Shown here piece by piece: positions 10,401 to 22,400 of a DNA stretch of 64,000 nucleotides. A model generated the notes under the pieces. It was not told the DNA's origin. It ran no database searches and saw only the letters and a program-made list of their open reading frames with translations. How positions within the stretch are numbered: position 1 is the stretch's first letter; each line of letters opens with the position of its first letter. A program made the translations under genes and the position numbers. The stretch is taken from positions 10,064,207-10,128,206 of the forward strand of contig CM023536.1 in NCBI GenBank assembly GCA_013350335.1. The letters are read 5' to 3'. Source of the stretch: Chimonanthus salicifolius. Its lineage: Eukaryota; Streptophyta; Magnoliopsida; Laurales; Calycanthaceae.

Positions 10401-13400
10401 CATGAAAACAGACTTGAACTAGATGAAGAATTGATATCTCAAAGCTCATATGAGCATCCGTCAGAAAACATTCCAACCTTTGGAAGAGCGTCTAATGGTT
10501 ACAGGGTTTCTGCTATGTGGGGTTACCCTGGTGAGCTAGAACCTGATCATGTCCTGGCAAATCCAAGTACCAAAACAGTTTCAACTTTTGGTCATGCCCT
10601 GAATGGACTAAGACCGAAACAAATAGCGATTTCTAGCTTGGCTTGTGATGAATTTCAGTATGAACATATGTCTTTGGATGAAAGAATTTTCTTGGAGCTT
10701 CAGAGTATTGGAATTTCTCCTGAAAATGTTGTGAGTGTAATTTAACATTGTCCAATATAGAGCTTAATCCTACAATTTTTTATTCTCTATGTTTCAGTTG
10801 AAAGGCGTACCCTACAATTTGGAGACATTGATTAGGTCATGACTATCTTTCTTGACTAAAATGACCATATATATATTTTTCTCCAAAAATGAAAAAAAAA
10901 ATACAATTATACACATGATAATAATCTATGATGCCCAAACATGGCATGCGTACAGCAAGGACATAGATTTTACACATAAAAATGAAGCGTCCAACACGGA
11001 CATGCAAGTGTCCAACATGGACACGCTGCCTAAATTGAAGTGTCTGTGCAACATAGATGATAATTTGAACTAGTAGTCAATATTTTATGTGTTTCATTTA
11101 TGCATCACTGATATATCTTCCTTTTTCCTTCTCTCTCGATGGCATATTTTGATTGGATGACTTTCTTCCTTTTTTTACCTCATCATTCCGGTCACAGTTT
11201 TAAGTATTTTTCCAAAATCATTGTTCAGGATTGATTGTTAATATTTTGTTCAATATATGTTTGATTCCTTTCTACCTTATGTACCACAGGGAGATGAAGA
11301 TGAGATTGGAAATGACATCGTTAGATTAGAGGAGAAGCTACGTGGGCAGGTATTTGTCATGACAGTTACAAGCATCCCTTTTTGGTTCCAATCTAGATTT
11401 TATTCTTTCGGTTTTCAATTTGCTATGGTTTTTTAGTTCTTTTTGGATGGTAATTTAAAGTTATATTAAAAACTGTACAAAGATGTGCAGAAAATGAAAA
11501 ACTCAAGGAAAGGCTAAAGCACACAACCCAAGTTTCCAGAACTCTGCCAAACATAAAGCAAAATGTCCAAAAAAGCAAACAAAACTCATTAGGTTAGTGG
11601 CACTTTAGAGAAGATACTCAATTTTGTCTTCTTAAAATCCATTACATAATTGAAGCAATGCCCCTAAATCCATATTTGATTTCCCAATTTTTACCCAAAA
11701 AAATTGCCCATCATTTGGACCAAAATTTTCTAACCATGACTAGGATTGGGACTTTTTAGCTAATTATTGGGTTGGGTCAACTAGGTGATTTGGTTCATTA
11801 TTTTGTATAACATTTAGAAGCATATATTACTATAAAGTATGGGAAAAAGCATAAAAATGACTTACACATTTAATAGTTGATAGCTACCACTGTTTGCACA
11901 TGTTATTCATGTCATTTTCTTCATCATATTTTGATAATTTATTGTCAAATGATCACTTTAAACCCTACAACAAGAACATTGGGCACATAAAAGCGCTAAA
12001 AGTATGCATTTATTATTGGGATTTTTTTTTTTGTGGTTAAAAATAGACATAAATAAAAAAAAATGGATTCCAACAAATTGTCCCTTTTGGAGGTTAACTC
12101 AGCCTGGTCAAGGCTAACTTGGCAAATTTTGTAAGTTTATTAGCTTGTCAATTGTGGCAGAGGCCCAAACTAAGGTCAAAGTTTGAACCTCCTTGTTTGA
12201 ACTTTGAACCAACATAACAACTATGTAAGTGACTGTGTTGGGTCAACCCTGCCGAGTTCCTGGTTGATTTTCTTGGTTAGAGAACTATGATTCACACTAA
12301 AATTTAGTCCCAGAAAACCCATTTTTAGTGCTGAAAGCACATGTTTGATTCCGCATTATTATGTAGAACTATTATTGTGGTGCTGAAAGCACATGTTTGA
12401 TTCCGCATTATTATGTAGAACTATTATTGTGCAGAGAGAGAGAGAGACGGGGAGTTACTGCTTAAAAAAAGAGAGAGAGAGACGGGGAGTTACTGCTTAA
12501 AAAAAGAGAGGGAGAGGGGGAGGGAGGAGGGGGAATTAGACCTTATGGACATGAAGGAGAAAGGAGAAATAATAAGAAAAAATGAATAAACCATATGGAC
12601 ATGAAAGAGAGAGGCTAAATAATAAGAAGAAACGAATAACCCTATCTAGCCCCATGAAAACCGCAAATTCCAAATAGTAACTTACTCTGTTGCCCCTTAT
12701 TTCTTCTTTTTATCATCAAAGCCTCTCTCAAGCCAACAAAGGGCTACCTCTGCATGCTCCTTATCCTTAAACTCAATCCCCTACAACCTTTCCTAATTTA
12801 ATCATTTTAAATGCATCCTTTGTGGAGATGCTCCTTTTCTTTAGTGCTTGTAGGCACACCTCCCTAACTCCTTGGATTCACCTGTCTTTAGACATATCTC
12901 ATGATTTGGGCCCATCTAATCATTAATGTGACATTCCACATTCAACCCCATAATGGACCCCTGTTAACTCTCCTTCCTCACTCCTTGGTCTAGGTCATAG
13001 GTCGAGAGCACATGCCCTAATCCAGAAGTAAGCTTAGGTCCATCACAGTCGAGATGTCCACTGACTTAGGCCCAGATGAGGCAACAGAATCCTCATTGCT
13101 CCTGAGGCTAGAGAAACCAGTAAGCAGCTGCATAGGCAACTTCTTTTGAAGGAGAGACCATAATATCTCCTAAAGAGAGTTCCAGATTCTTGAGGTGAGT
13201 CTTCTCGCAAGAAATTCAAATGAAAACCCCTCCCCTTGTTATTATCTCCACCCCATTCTTGAGACGTAAGGCACCCTTCTTAGCTCCCAAAACCCCTCTA
13301 GCCTTGGGAGTAATGGTTTCTGCCACGTCTTAAGCAAACCTGACCTCTTGCCACTTCCACTCTCATCCTGTAAAATGAAATTTTGAAAAATGAATTCTTG

Positions 13401-16400
13401 CTCAATTGGAATTAATGACACAACTTTCAAGAACCCCTTGCTTGAACGTGTGTTCAGTGATTCCTCCTTCACCCACGTTATTGGTGTTAGAATCCGCCTG
13501 AAAAACAGAACCTAGCAATACCTTACCCCCCAAACTGATAGCAGAAGAATTGCTGAAGCCCACTTACTGCTACTAGCTGCCATGATAGTGTTGTTTTCGA
13601 TTCCTCAGACATGCAATTTCACTCAGAAGAAAGGAGACATCATGTGACCAGCATACTAGCAGATTTGGAGACAACAATAGAAGGTGATGAAGAATGGGTT
13701 TCAGATCTTTTGCCATGGAAAGGTCTCTGCTTTGAAGGGCCCTCTCTCTCTCTCTCTCTCCTTTGGGGTGGGGGGGAGATGCTTGTAGCTTTTAAATTGT
13801 GAAGATGAAAGATGTCCAAAGTCCACATGGAATATGTTTTTGAGGGTGTAACCATTGAAATAGACAGATGCAAAAATCATATCGACAGAATCTTAATTGA
13901 ATATGAAGAGCAGTGACTCAAATTTTCCACAGATATGGACATCATGTCAATGGAATTATAAATAAAATGGGTCAGCAATTGACACATAGACCCTGGGAAA
14001 ATATCATTGGACAAATTAAAAAGAAAATCTTTGGTTTCAGATGATATGACCATTAATTGGGAATGAGTTGAAGGCAAAGAAGAGTTCCCTCTGTTGTTTT
14101 AAGTGAAATTTTGAGGAACTATTCTATGCAATCCCGCACTAACCACCCCCCCCCCCCCCCCCCCCACTCCCCAAAAAAAAAGAAAAGAAAAGAAAAACAT
14201 TAAAGTAGACATGCAGAAAGTTTGAATAGAAACATGAAGGTGATTACTGATGAGGAAAAGTAGCCATGTTATGACACTGATGGTGAGGTCAGTGGTGAAG
14301 GGTCTATCATCTATTGGAATGAGGGGACTCTTGTCATTTGGAAGAGCCTGTTGAATTAGAAGGTAGAGGGAAACAATGATAGAAAGCAACCTTTCCAAAA
14401 AAAAAAAAACAATGATAGGAAGCATTGAACCCTATATTATAATTGTACAATTGGAGGATTGTTTGTGATCCTTTGAGGTACCTTTGACTGCATCAACTCT
14501 TCACATGATACAGAATTTAAGGAGCCTGAGAACCTAGAGCAAAAAAGTCCCAAAGGATGGCATCACCCTTGTCACAAATTTCGGCGGTATTTTCAAATTT
14601 ACCACATTTTTTATTGGCAAAATACCATTACCGCGTTAAAAACGAGTTTTTATCGCCACAACGATAAATTTCCGGTAAATTCCCGATAAAAACGCGATAA
14701 ATGGTAATATCACGATAATATCCCGGTAAATTCCTGATAAATTCCCGGTCAATTCCATATACCATTTTTATTTCATTAATTTTTTTATTTATTCTATTTT
14801 TATTATTTTTTAAATATTATAATTTCCGTGAGATTTTCCCGTTAAATTCCCGGTAAAAATCCGAGAATTTAAAAATATCCCGTTATTACCAATTGCCGTT
14901 AATATCCTGAGAACGGTAAATGTCACAATGGGCATCACTTGCCTAACTTGATAGAAACCAAAAAATGGACCGCACTTCCAAGGTGGTTCATTGGTCCTAT
15001 CATCTTTTTAATGTTGCAGTTTGCTACTTATATTCAGAGAGTGAAGGGTGTTGTGGGACCCACACGTCACACGTCTAGTGATATGGGCCCCAGTTAATGT
15101 CTAGATTCATTGTATATTGAAGGTCAACACAAATAGATTGTAATTAGGATACTCTTATTGTATTTCCTTTTTTGTTCCCTAGATTGTCTCTTCATTTTCT
15201 ATTTAAACACTGTATCCTAATACAACATCAATACATTGACAGAGATAATTCTCTGATTCTACATTCTTTCTCTGTCCCTTTTCCTTATTTTTATATTCCT
15301 TTTCTACATGGTACAGTCAGGAAAGGTCCTTGACCTCCGTTTTTTTTTTTTTTTTTCGGGCGACCATCATTGTCACCAGTGAAGGTTCCGTCACCAGAAA
15401 TCCCTCCTTCCCTGTCGTTTTTGACAGAGGAATCCATCCCTAAGGTTGGATTTCTGTTTTGTGGTTCTGTGTTTTTCTTCACAGTTAACGACCGGAAACT
15501 CACTGTTTTCGGTTTCTATTTGGATCTGCGTGGATTTAGTTCTGCTGCCTCTTGGATCTCTATCATTGGTGTCGCCCATGGTCCACCTTCCATCGCATAA
15601 GGTCGACCTACTGTTTCGGTCCACGGTGGGGCCCCCGCTGTTTCCGCCTGGGAATAGTTTTTTCTTGGGATTTCTCCTTCAATCTACTGCAATCTGCTGA
15701 AACCCCTCACGGATCTTTGCCTTCTAGTTTTGTCCTTGCCTTAGGACCATATCAAACTGGTAAGTCCCACCTTTCATCTCAGATGGGCCCCTCTTTTTGC
15801 TGTTCTACAGATCTGCCATTTGGGACATCTACATCTTGAACAGATTGGTTTCTTCCTTCGATCTGGTTGCTGATAGAACCAACACATACTGGTTACACTC
15901 CATCACAGTCGCCCCTTCAGCAGGATTCAATCACATTCGTGGGTCCCTTCTTTCATCATTGGTGGGCCCCTCTGTCCACTGTTTTCTCTTCATAACTGCT
16001 GTCTGGGACGAGTTTCTTCCTCATCTGGGAGCTTCTTTGGGTGCATCTGGTTGGCTATTACTCTACGACAGTCGTCTCTCAGCATCTACAAGGCCTTCGT
16101 CTTGCTCCGTCACTTGGGGGACCCACATACTGCTACATCTTCTTCGATTTCACGCCAACCTTGTTTTGGGTCGTTTTATTTGGCTTCTCTTTATTGCTAT
16201 TACTCTCCGATTGACGTTATGGCCGCTGCATCATCTTCTAGTTCTTCTCTTCCGGATGTCTCCTCTTTCGGCTCTCCTAGATTGGTCGGATCACGACAGT
16301 ATTGCTTAATGAGGCGAATTATTTTGAGTGGTCCCGTTCCGCCACAATGTTTTTAACTGCGAAGCAACTCTATTACTATCTTGATGGTACTATTCCCCAA

Positions 16401-19400
16401 CCGGCTAAGACGGATCCAACATTCCCCACCTGGACTGCAAATAACTCTCTGGTCCAGGATTGACTTCTTCATTCTATAGAAGCCCATGTGTGGCGTCTCG
16501 TCTATACTCTTTCCACCGCCAAAGCTGTATGGGAAACCGTAAAGACTTTGTATTCTGATGGTGATAATTTTGCTAGATTATATGAATTATCTCAGACTGC
16601 TGCTACTCTCCGTCAGGGGTAGTTATCTCTCATCCAGTAATATTCAACTCTGCAATCCAGTTGGTTGGAGCTTGATCAACTTCAATCCCTTGTTTTTAAG
16701 GATCCGGCAGATACTCTGACGTTCCACAAGTATGTCGAACAGCACCACATCTTTGCTTTTTTAGCTGAATTTAACCCTGAATTTGAGCCCACTAGGGCCC
16801 AGATTCTTGAGCAACGACCTCTCCCATCTCTCGATGAGGTTTACTCTGCCTTACTTCGAGAAGATCGCCGTCGTCTTGTTATGGCTCCATTGCCCGCTGA
16901 GCGATCTGCACTGGTCACCACCCATTCTTCTATGCTGTCTCTGGCTCATGGGCACCCTGCTTCTCATGGCAAGGATTTCTCATCTGATTCTCGACGGGAC
17001 ACCAAAGGTCCATGGAAGAAGGGCCCTAGGTTCTGCACCTACTGCAAAATGACTAATCACAACATTGATTCATGCTACAAGCTTCATGGACGCCCTAAGC
17101 GAGCCCATCTCTCCGCTGCTCCTCCTTCCTCTAATGTGGTTAATGATAGTGCTCCTGTGACTCGTCAGGATCTTAACTTCATACTGCAACGCCTTGAGCG
17201 CCTTCAGTCGTCTGAGGTATCCAATGTTGTTTCCTCTCATTCAGGTAATGACTCATCTGCCCATCATGCCTCTCCTACTTCCTGGATTGTTGATTCTGGT
17301 GCTACCGATCATATGGCTGGTATGTCCACCCTCTTCTCTTCCCTTTCTCCTATTTCTAGTGGTCAGGTGAAATTAGCCAATGGCTTCTTTACTAATATTG
17401 TTGGGAACTGAATTGTTCCTGTTTCTCATAATTTGGACATTCACTCTGATTTGCATGTTCCACATCTATCCCGCAATTTGTTATCTGTTAGTGCCTTGAC
17501 AAAACATTTGAATTGCTCAGGCACTTTTTTTCCTTCTCATTTTGTTTTCCAGGATTTGAACACGAAGCAGATGTTGGGTGGTGGGCGTGAAGTAGGTGGT
17601 CTCTATCTTCTCGATTCTCGCTACGGTTGTTCTGAGGCTTGTTCGACCTCTTCATCTTCAGATATGTGGCTATGGCATTGTCGTTGAGGACATCCTGCCA
17701 CTTCTATTCTCAAACAGCTTGTGCCTAGTTTATCTTTTACTCATTTTAAATGTGAACCTTGCCAATATGGCAAACATGTTGGACATCATTTCTCTCCATC
17801 TATGAATAAAAGTTCATCCACTTTATTTTCACTCATCCATTCTGATGTTTGGAAATCTCCAATTGTTTCTCGCATTGGTTTTCTTTATTTTGTTACCTTT
17901 ATTGATGATTTCTTTCGCATGACATGGACATATTTAATGAAATAAAAATCTAAGGTTTTTGATCATTTCCAAAATTTTTACCAGTGGGTTCAAAATCAAT
18001 TTGGGTGTAAAATTCAAGTTTTACGGAGTGATAACGAGGGAGAATATTTGTCCCACTCCTTTCTTACTTTTTTGGAAAAACATGGGATTGATTCTCAATT
18101 CTCTTGTCCTTCCACGCCTCAACAGAATGGTATAGCTGAGCGAAAGAATCGTCACCTTCTTGAGGTGGTTAGATCTCTTCTTTTTACTATGCACGTCCCC
18201 TCGTCCTATTGGCCTAACTACTTATTATCTAATTAATAGAATGCCTTCTCGCATTTTACAAAATCAGTCCCCCATAGATCATCTGTCCTTACACAAAGCC
18301 ATTCCTCACATTCGTTTACATGTCTTTGGGTGCGTTTGTTTTGTTCACAACTTTTCTGGTCATAAACTTTCTCATCGGGCTGTGTGATGTGTTTTTTTAG
18401 GATACACACCTTTTCACAAAGGATACAAGTGCCTTGATCCTGTCACTGGGAAGACATACATATCCATGGATGCCACTTTCTTTGACCGGAACCCATATTT
18501 TTCAGCCTCCTCTACATCTTCTCCTTCTCCGGTTCTTCCTCTTGTCCCTGACAATCTTCCTTCCCCTAGTCCACCTAAGCGTCTTATGGTGTACCAACAC
18601 CGACAGTCTCGAGTGCCATCTGCGGCTAACTCCACCCATCCATCTGCACATGCTTCAAATCCACCGGTCTCTGACCTGTTTGATCTTCCTATTGCGCTTC
18701 TCAAAGGTAAGCGTTCTTGTACTACCAGCCATCCTATTGATCGTTTTGTCTCCTATCATGCTGTTTCACCCTCCTATCATAGTTTTCTCACAGCATTGGA
18801 CAGCATTAAGATACCAAAGAGGATCAACACAGCCTTGAAAAATCCATCCTGGAAAGCAGCCATGGATGGAGAGTTAGTTACCCTTGAGAAGAACAATACA
18901 TGGGAGATGGTTTCCTTACCTCCAGGCAAAACCCCAATTGGATGCAAATGGGTCTTTGCTTTGAAGCATAATCCTGAGAGCTCTCTTGCCCGTTATAAGG
19001 CACGTCTCGTAGCCAGAGGCTTCACACAGACTTATGAAGTTGACTAGCAGGACACTTTTTCACCTGTCGCCAAGATTAACTCTGTGCGCATTTTGCTATC
19101 TCTTGCCACCACTCATGCTTGGCCCTTGCACCAGTTAGATGTGAAGAATGCTTTTCTTCATGGTGATCTTCAGGAAGAAGTTTATATGCTTCCTCCTCCG
19201 AGATTTGTCAAGCAGGGGGAGTCTCAGTCTGTCTGCAGATTAAAGAAGGCTCTCTATGGTCTTAAGCATTCTCCCCGTGCCTGGTTTGAGAAGTTTAGCG
19301 GGGCCTTACTACCTTATGGTTTTACCCGATGTCAGTCAGATCACTTAGTCTTCATCTACCGTCTCCACTCTGTTGTGATGATTTTGGTCGTCTATGTTGA

Positions 19401-22400
19401 TGATATTGTACTCACCGGTAAAAATGATGAAGCCATTTCTTCATTTAAACAGCATCTTCAAGGGACTTTTGATATTAAGGATTTGGGGCCTCTCCGGTAT
19501 TTTCTTGTAATTGAAGTTGCTCGGTTCTGTCGTAGCCTTTATCTCTCTCAGCGAAAGGATGCCCTAGATCTTCTCCAAGAAGCTGGCTATTCTGGATGCA
19601 AACCTGCAGATACTCCGCTGGATGTGAACACCAAGTTATCTGCCTCTGGTGGAACTCTCCTTGATACACCAAGTTTTTATCATAAATTAGTTGGCAAGCT
19701 CATATATCTGACTATCACAAGACCAGATTTATCGTATGTTGTTGGTGTCGTCAGTCAGTTCATGCACGAACTGCGGGACACTCACCTTCATCCCATGTTT
19801 AGAATCCTACGATATATTAAGGCTCATCCCGGCCGTGGTTTGTTCTATGCACATCAACCTACTTGTCCGGTTCGTAGTTATTCAGATGCTGATTGGGCTG
19901 GTTCTCCAGATGATCGCCGCTCTACGTCTGGCTATTGTGTTTTCTTGGGCTCCAATTTAATTGCCTGGAGAAGCAAGAAGTAGTCCGTTGTTGCTCGTTC
20001 TAGTGCTGAGGCTAAATATCGGGCTATGGCAAATACTGCTTTTGAATTGTTGTAGTTTCGCCAATATCTTACTGAAATAAGGTTTGCTCCTGTGGATCCA
20101 CTCATCATGGTCTGTGACAATCAGGCGGCCATCTATATTGCCTCCAACCCAGTCTTTCATGAGCGGAGTAAGCACATTGAGGTTGATTGCCACTTTCTTT
20201 GTCAGCATATTTCAGAAGGGCGAATTTTCACTCTTTATATGCAATCTAAGGATCAGCTAGCCGATATCTTCACTAAGTCAGTTCCTCGAACTCAGCTCGA
20301 TTTCGTCGTTACCAAGCTGGATCTACTTGACATCTTCGAACCAGCTTGAGGGGGAGTGTTGTGGGATCCACACGTCACACGTCTAGTGATGTGGGCTCCA
20401 GTTAATGTCTAGATTCATTGTATATTAAAGGTCAACACAAATAGATTGTAATTATGATACTCTTATTGTATTTTCTTTTTTGTTCCTTAGATTGTCTCTT
20501 CCTTTTCTATTTAAACACTGTATCCTCTAAGAGGTATACAACATCAATATATTGACAGAGATAATTCTCTGATTCTACATTCTTTCTCTGTCCCTTTTCC
20601 TTACTTTCATATTCCTTTTCTACAAAGGGAAATGTAAAGAATATTTAGAGAGTGAAGGAAAATGTATGGAATGTTTAGAGAATAATTAATATATGAACAC
20701 ACATATGGAATATATGAAGAAAAATCACTTCTTGTATTCTTGCTTGTTGTGCCTTCAATTCTGCTCGTTCCATTGCAAAACCTGTGAGAAGTTGTATTAA
20801 TTAATTGGCAGATATCAACTGAAAGACGAGCAACTTTAATATTTTATTTTCAGTGTATGGTCTAAGTGCATCATTTCGGCTTCTCAAAAATTCTTTGTTC
20901 AGTAACTTTGCAGATATTTATTCCTAGATTTCAAGTTCTGAACTAGTATGAAAAGGGAAATAATTGATCCTTATGCACTTCATGTGGCTTTAAGAATGTT
21001 GATTAGTGAGGCATTTTTTTTTTTCTTGCTACATTGTTTTTGAAAAAAAAAAATGATTTTCATTCAAAGGCACATTTTGTTCATACCGGCACAGCACATA
21101 AATGCATTTCTAGGTTTCAATGTCTTGATTTGTAATTGAAGATATGTATCTACTTTTATTGTTCTCTTAGGTTCCCCAGAAGAAAAACATGCTTATGAAA
21201 CTAGAGAGGGCTGCAACAGAGGCAAGAGAATTTCAAGAAAGGTGATTTTTTTTTTTTTTATTAGATTGTTAAATTTGCACTCAATATTGATACTTTCTTA
21301 CGCTTCAATGTTTTCATGATAGAATAATAATTTATTGTTTTGTGCCTGTCTAGGGAGATTGAGTGTCTTTCTCTCCACCAACTTGTTAGAATGGCTTATG
21401 ACAAGTATATGGTAATATCTTGTTCAAAATGTTCTATTTTTTATAAACATATTGAATACATCTGTTATGTTGTATCATCATTTGCACTATGAATACTTCT
21501 GCTCAGGGATGTCTTCTTTCACTTTGTAGTCATTTGCTTGTGATTCTGTTTTTTGCTTGCCTTTTATTAAAAAATAACTTTCCATCTCTTCATGTACATT
21601 CTTCCTTCTTAATGATATTACTCCTATAATCCGTCCATAAAAAAATGAAAAGAAAAGGCGCTAAGATTGAAATGATCCAGAAGTTCCTCATATTGCTCTG
21701 TTCATCTTAGTTTCACCAATTGCATCCTGCATCCCATTATAAATTTGTCAATTTGTTCCCATTATGAATTTGCAGATTTGTTCTAGATGCATAAATATTC
21801 AACTTGTCATTTAAATCACTATATTCATGCCATTTGGAATGCATACTCAACTACTACTAAGCCTCAGCTCATAGTAGACATGGATTATTAATGGATTGAG
21901 CTGGAATGCTGGATAGCCTCGTAATTGTTGTTAATCTTTATTTGACACCATAAATTGAGGCGTTTCATGACTGGAGATTAGTTGTGATTATGGGAGCACA
22001 AGAAAATTTGGTTTCAGAGAATGCAGGGAAAAAGACCCTCCAGACACTTAATTCATATTGTATTTTAAATACGAACATTTTAAACTTATATTGGAGATAC
22101 ATATGACTGTAAATGCGTGATACACTTACGACAAGGACATGCACCCAATTGAAGACTGTGATTACAAATTTTGACGGGTGTAGTTGAACCTGGATCAAAG
22201 GAAGTGGCCCATTAGTAAGCACAATATGGATTGCATTTCCATTGCTGTTCCAAATGTGTCCAAAGTCCCACATGAAGAATTATAATTTCGAAGAGAGTAT
22301 TTGGAGAAGAATTCTTCTCTGCGTTTCCTTGTATATTAAACTGCAAGAGGGTACATGAATAAATATAAAACATGGAGCCAATCAAGGTGGCTAAACTTAG

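Larger units (their letters stand above)
11350..14370. other. Intron segment without recognised genes
   Basis: Left part of the 9.8-kb intron. From about 11440 the sequence 'ttttggatggtaatttaaag' followed by long A-rich text resembles the 3' end of a plant L1-type LINE read backwards. The region 12700-13600 contains an antisense ORF (13242-13472) with no recognisable domain. These may be parts of one decayed antisense LINE, but I see no reverse transcriptase motif to prove it. Tandem duplications lie at 12328-12506. Confidence 0.4.
15049..20624 (+). mobile_element. Ty1/copia retrotransposon, complete but defective
   Basis: LTRs at 15049-15308 and 20357-20624 begin TGTTGTGGGA and end CTTTTCTACA. 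The target duplication AAGGG is perfect (15044-15048 and 20625-20629). Order gag, protease, integrase, reverse transcriptase, RNase H defines copia. It lies in sense orientation in the 9.8-kb host intron. Several in-frame stops and frameshifts make it inactive. Several stops fall where the family has Trp or Gln (TGG or CAG to TAG), consistent with C-to-T decay of methylated DNA. Confidence 0.9.

Noticed and set aside
10800..10842. Alternative exon after 'atgtttcag' (ttgaaaggcgtacc...)
   Set aside because: It reaches a stop at once and does not match the family; the exon at 11290 joins in phase and has the expected acidic helix.
13242..13472. An antisense gene in the host intron
   Set aside because: Short, without domains; at best a relic of a LINE ORF, and no reverse transcriptase was seen nearby.
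15797..16309. 170-codon ORF in the copia leader
   Set aside because: No domain recognised; it overlaps the gag start in another frame and is not kept in the sister copia.
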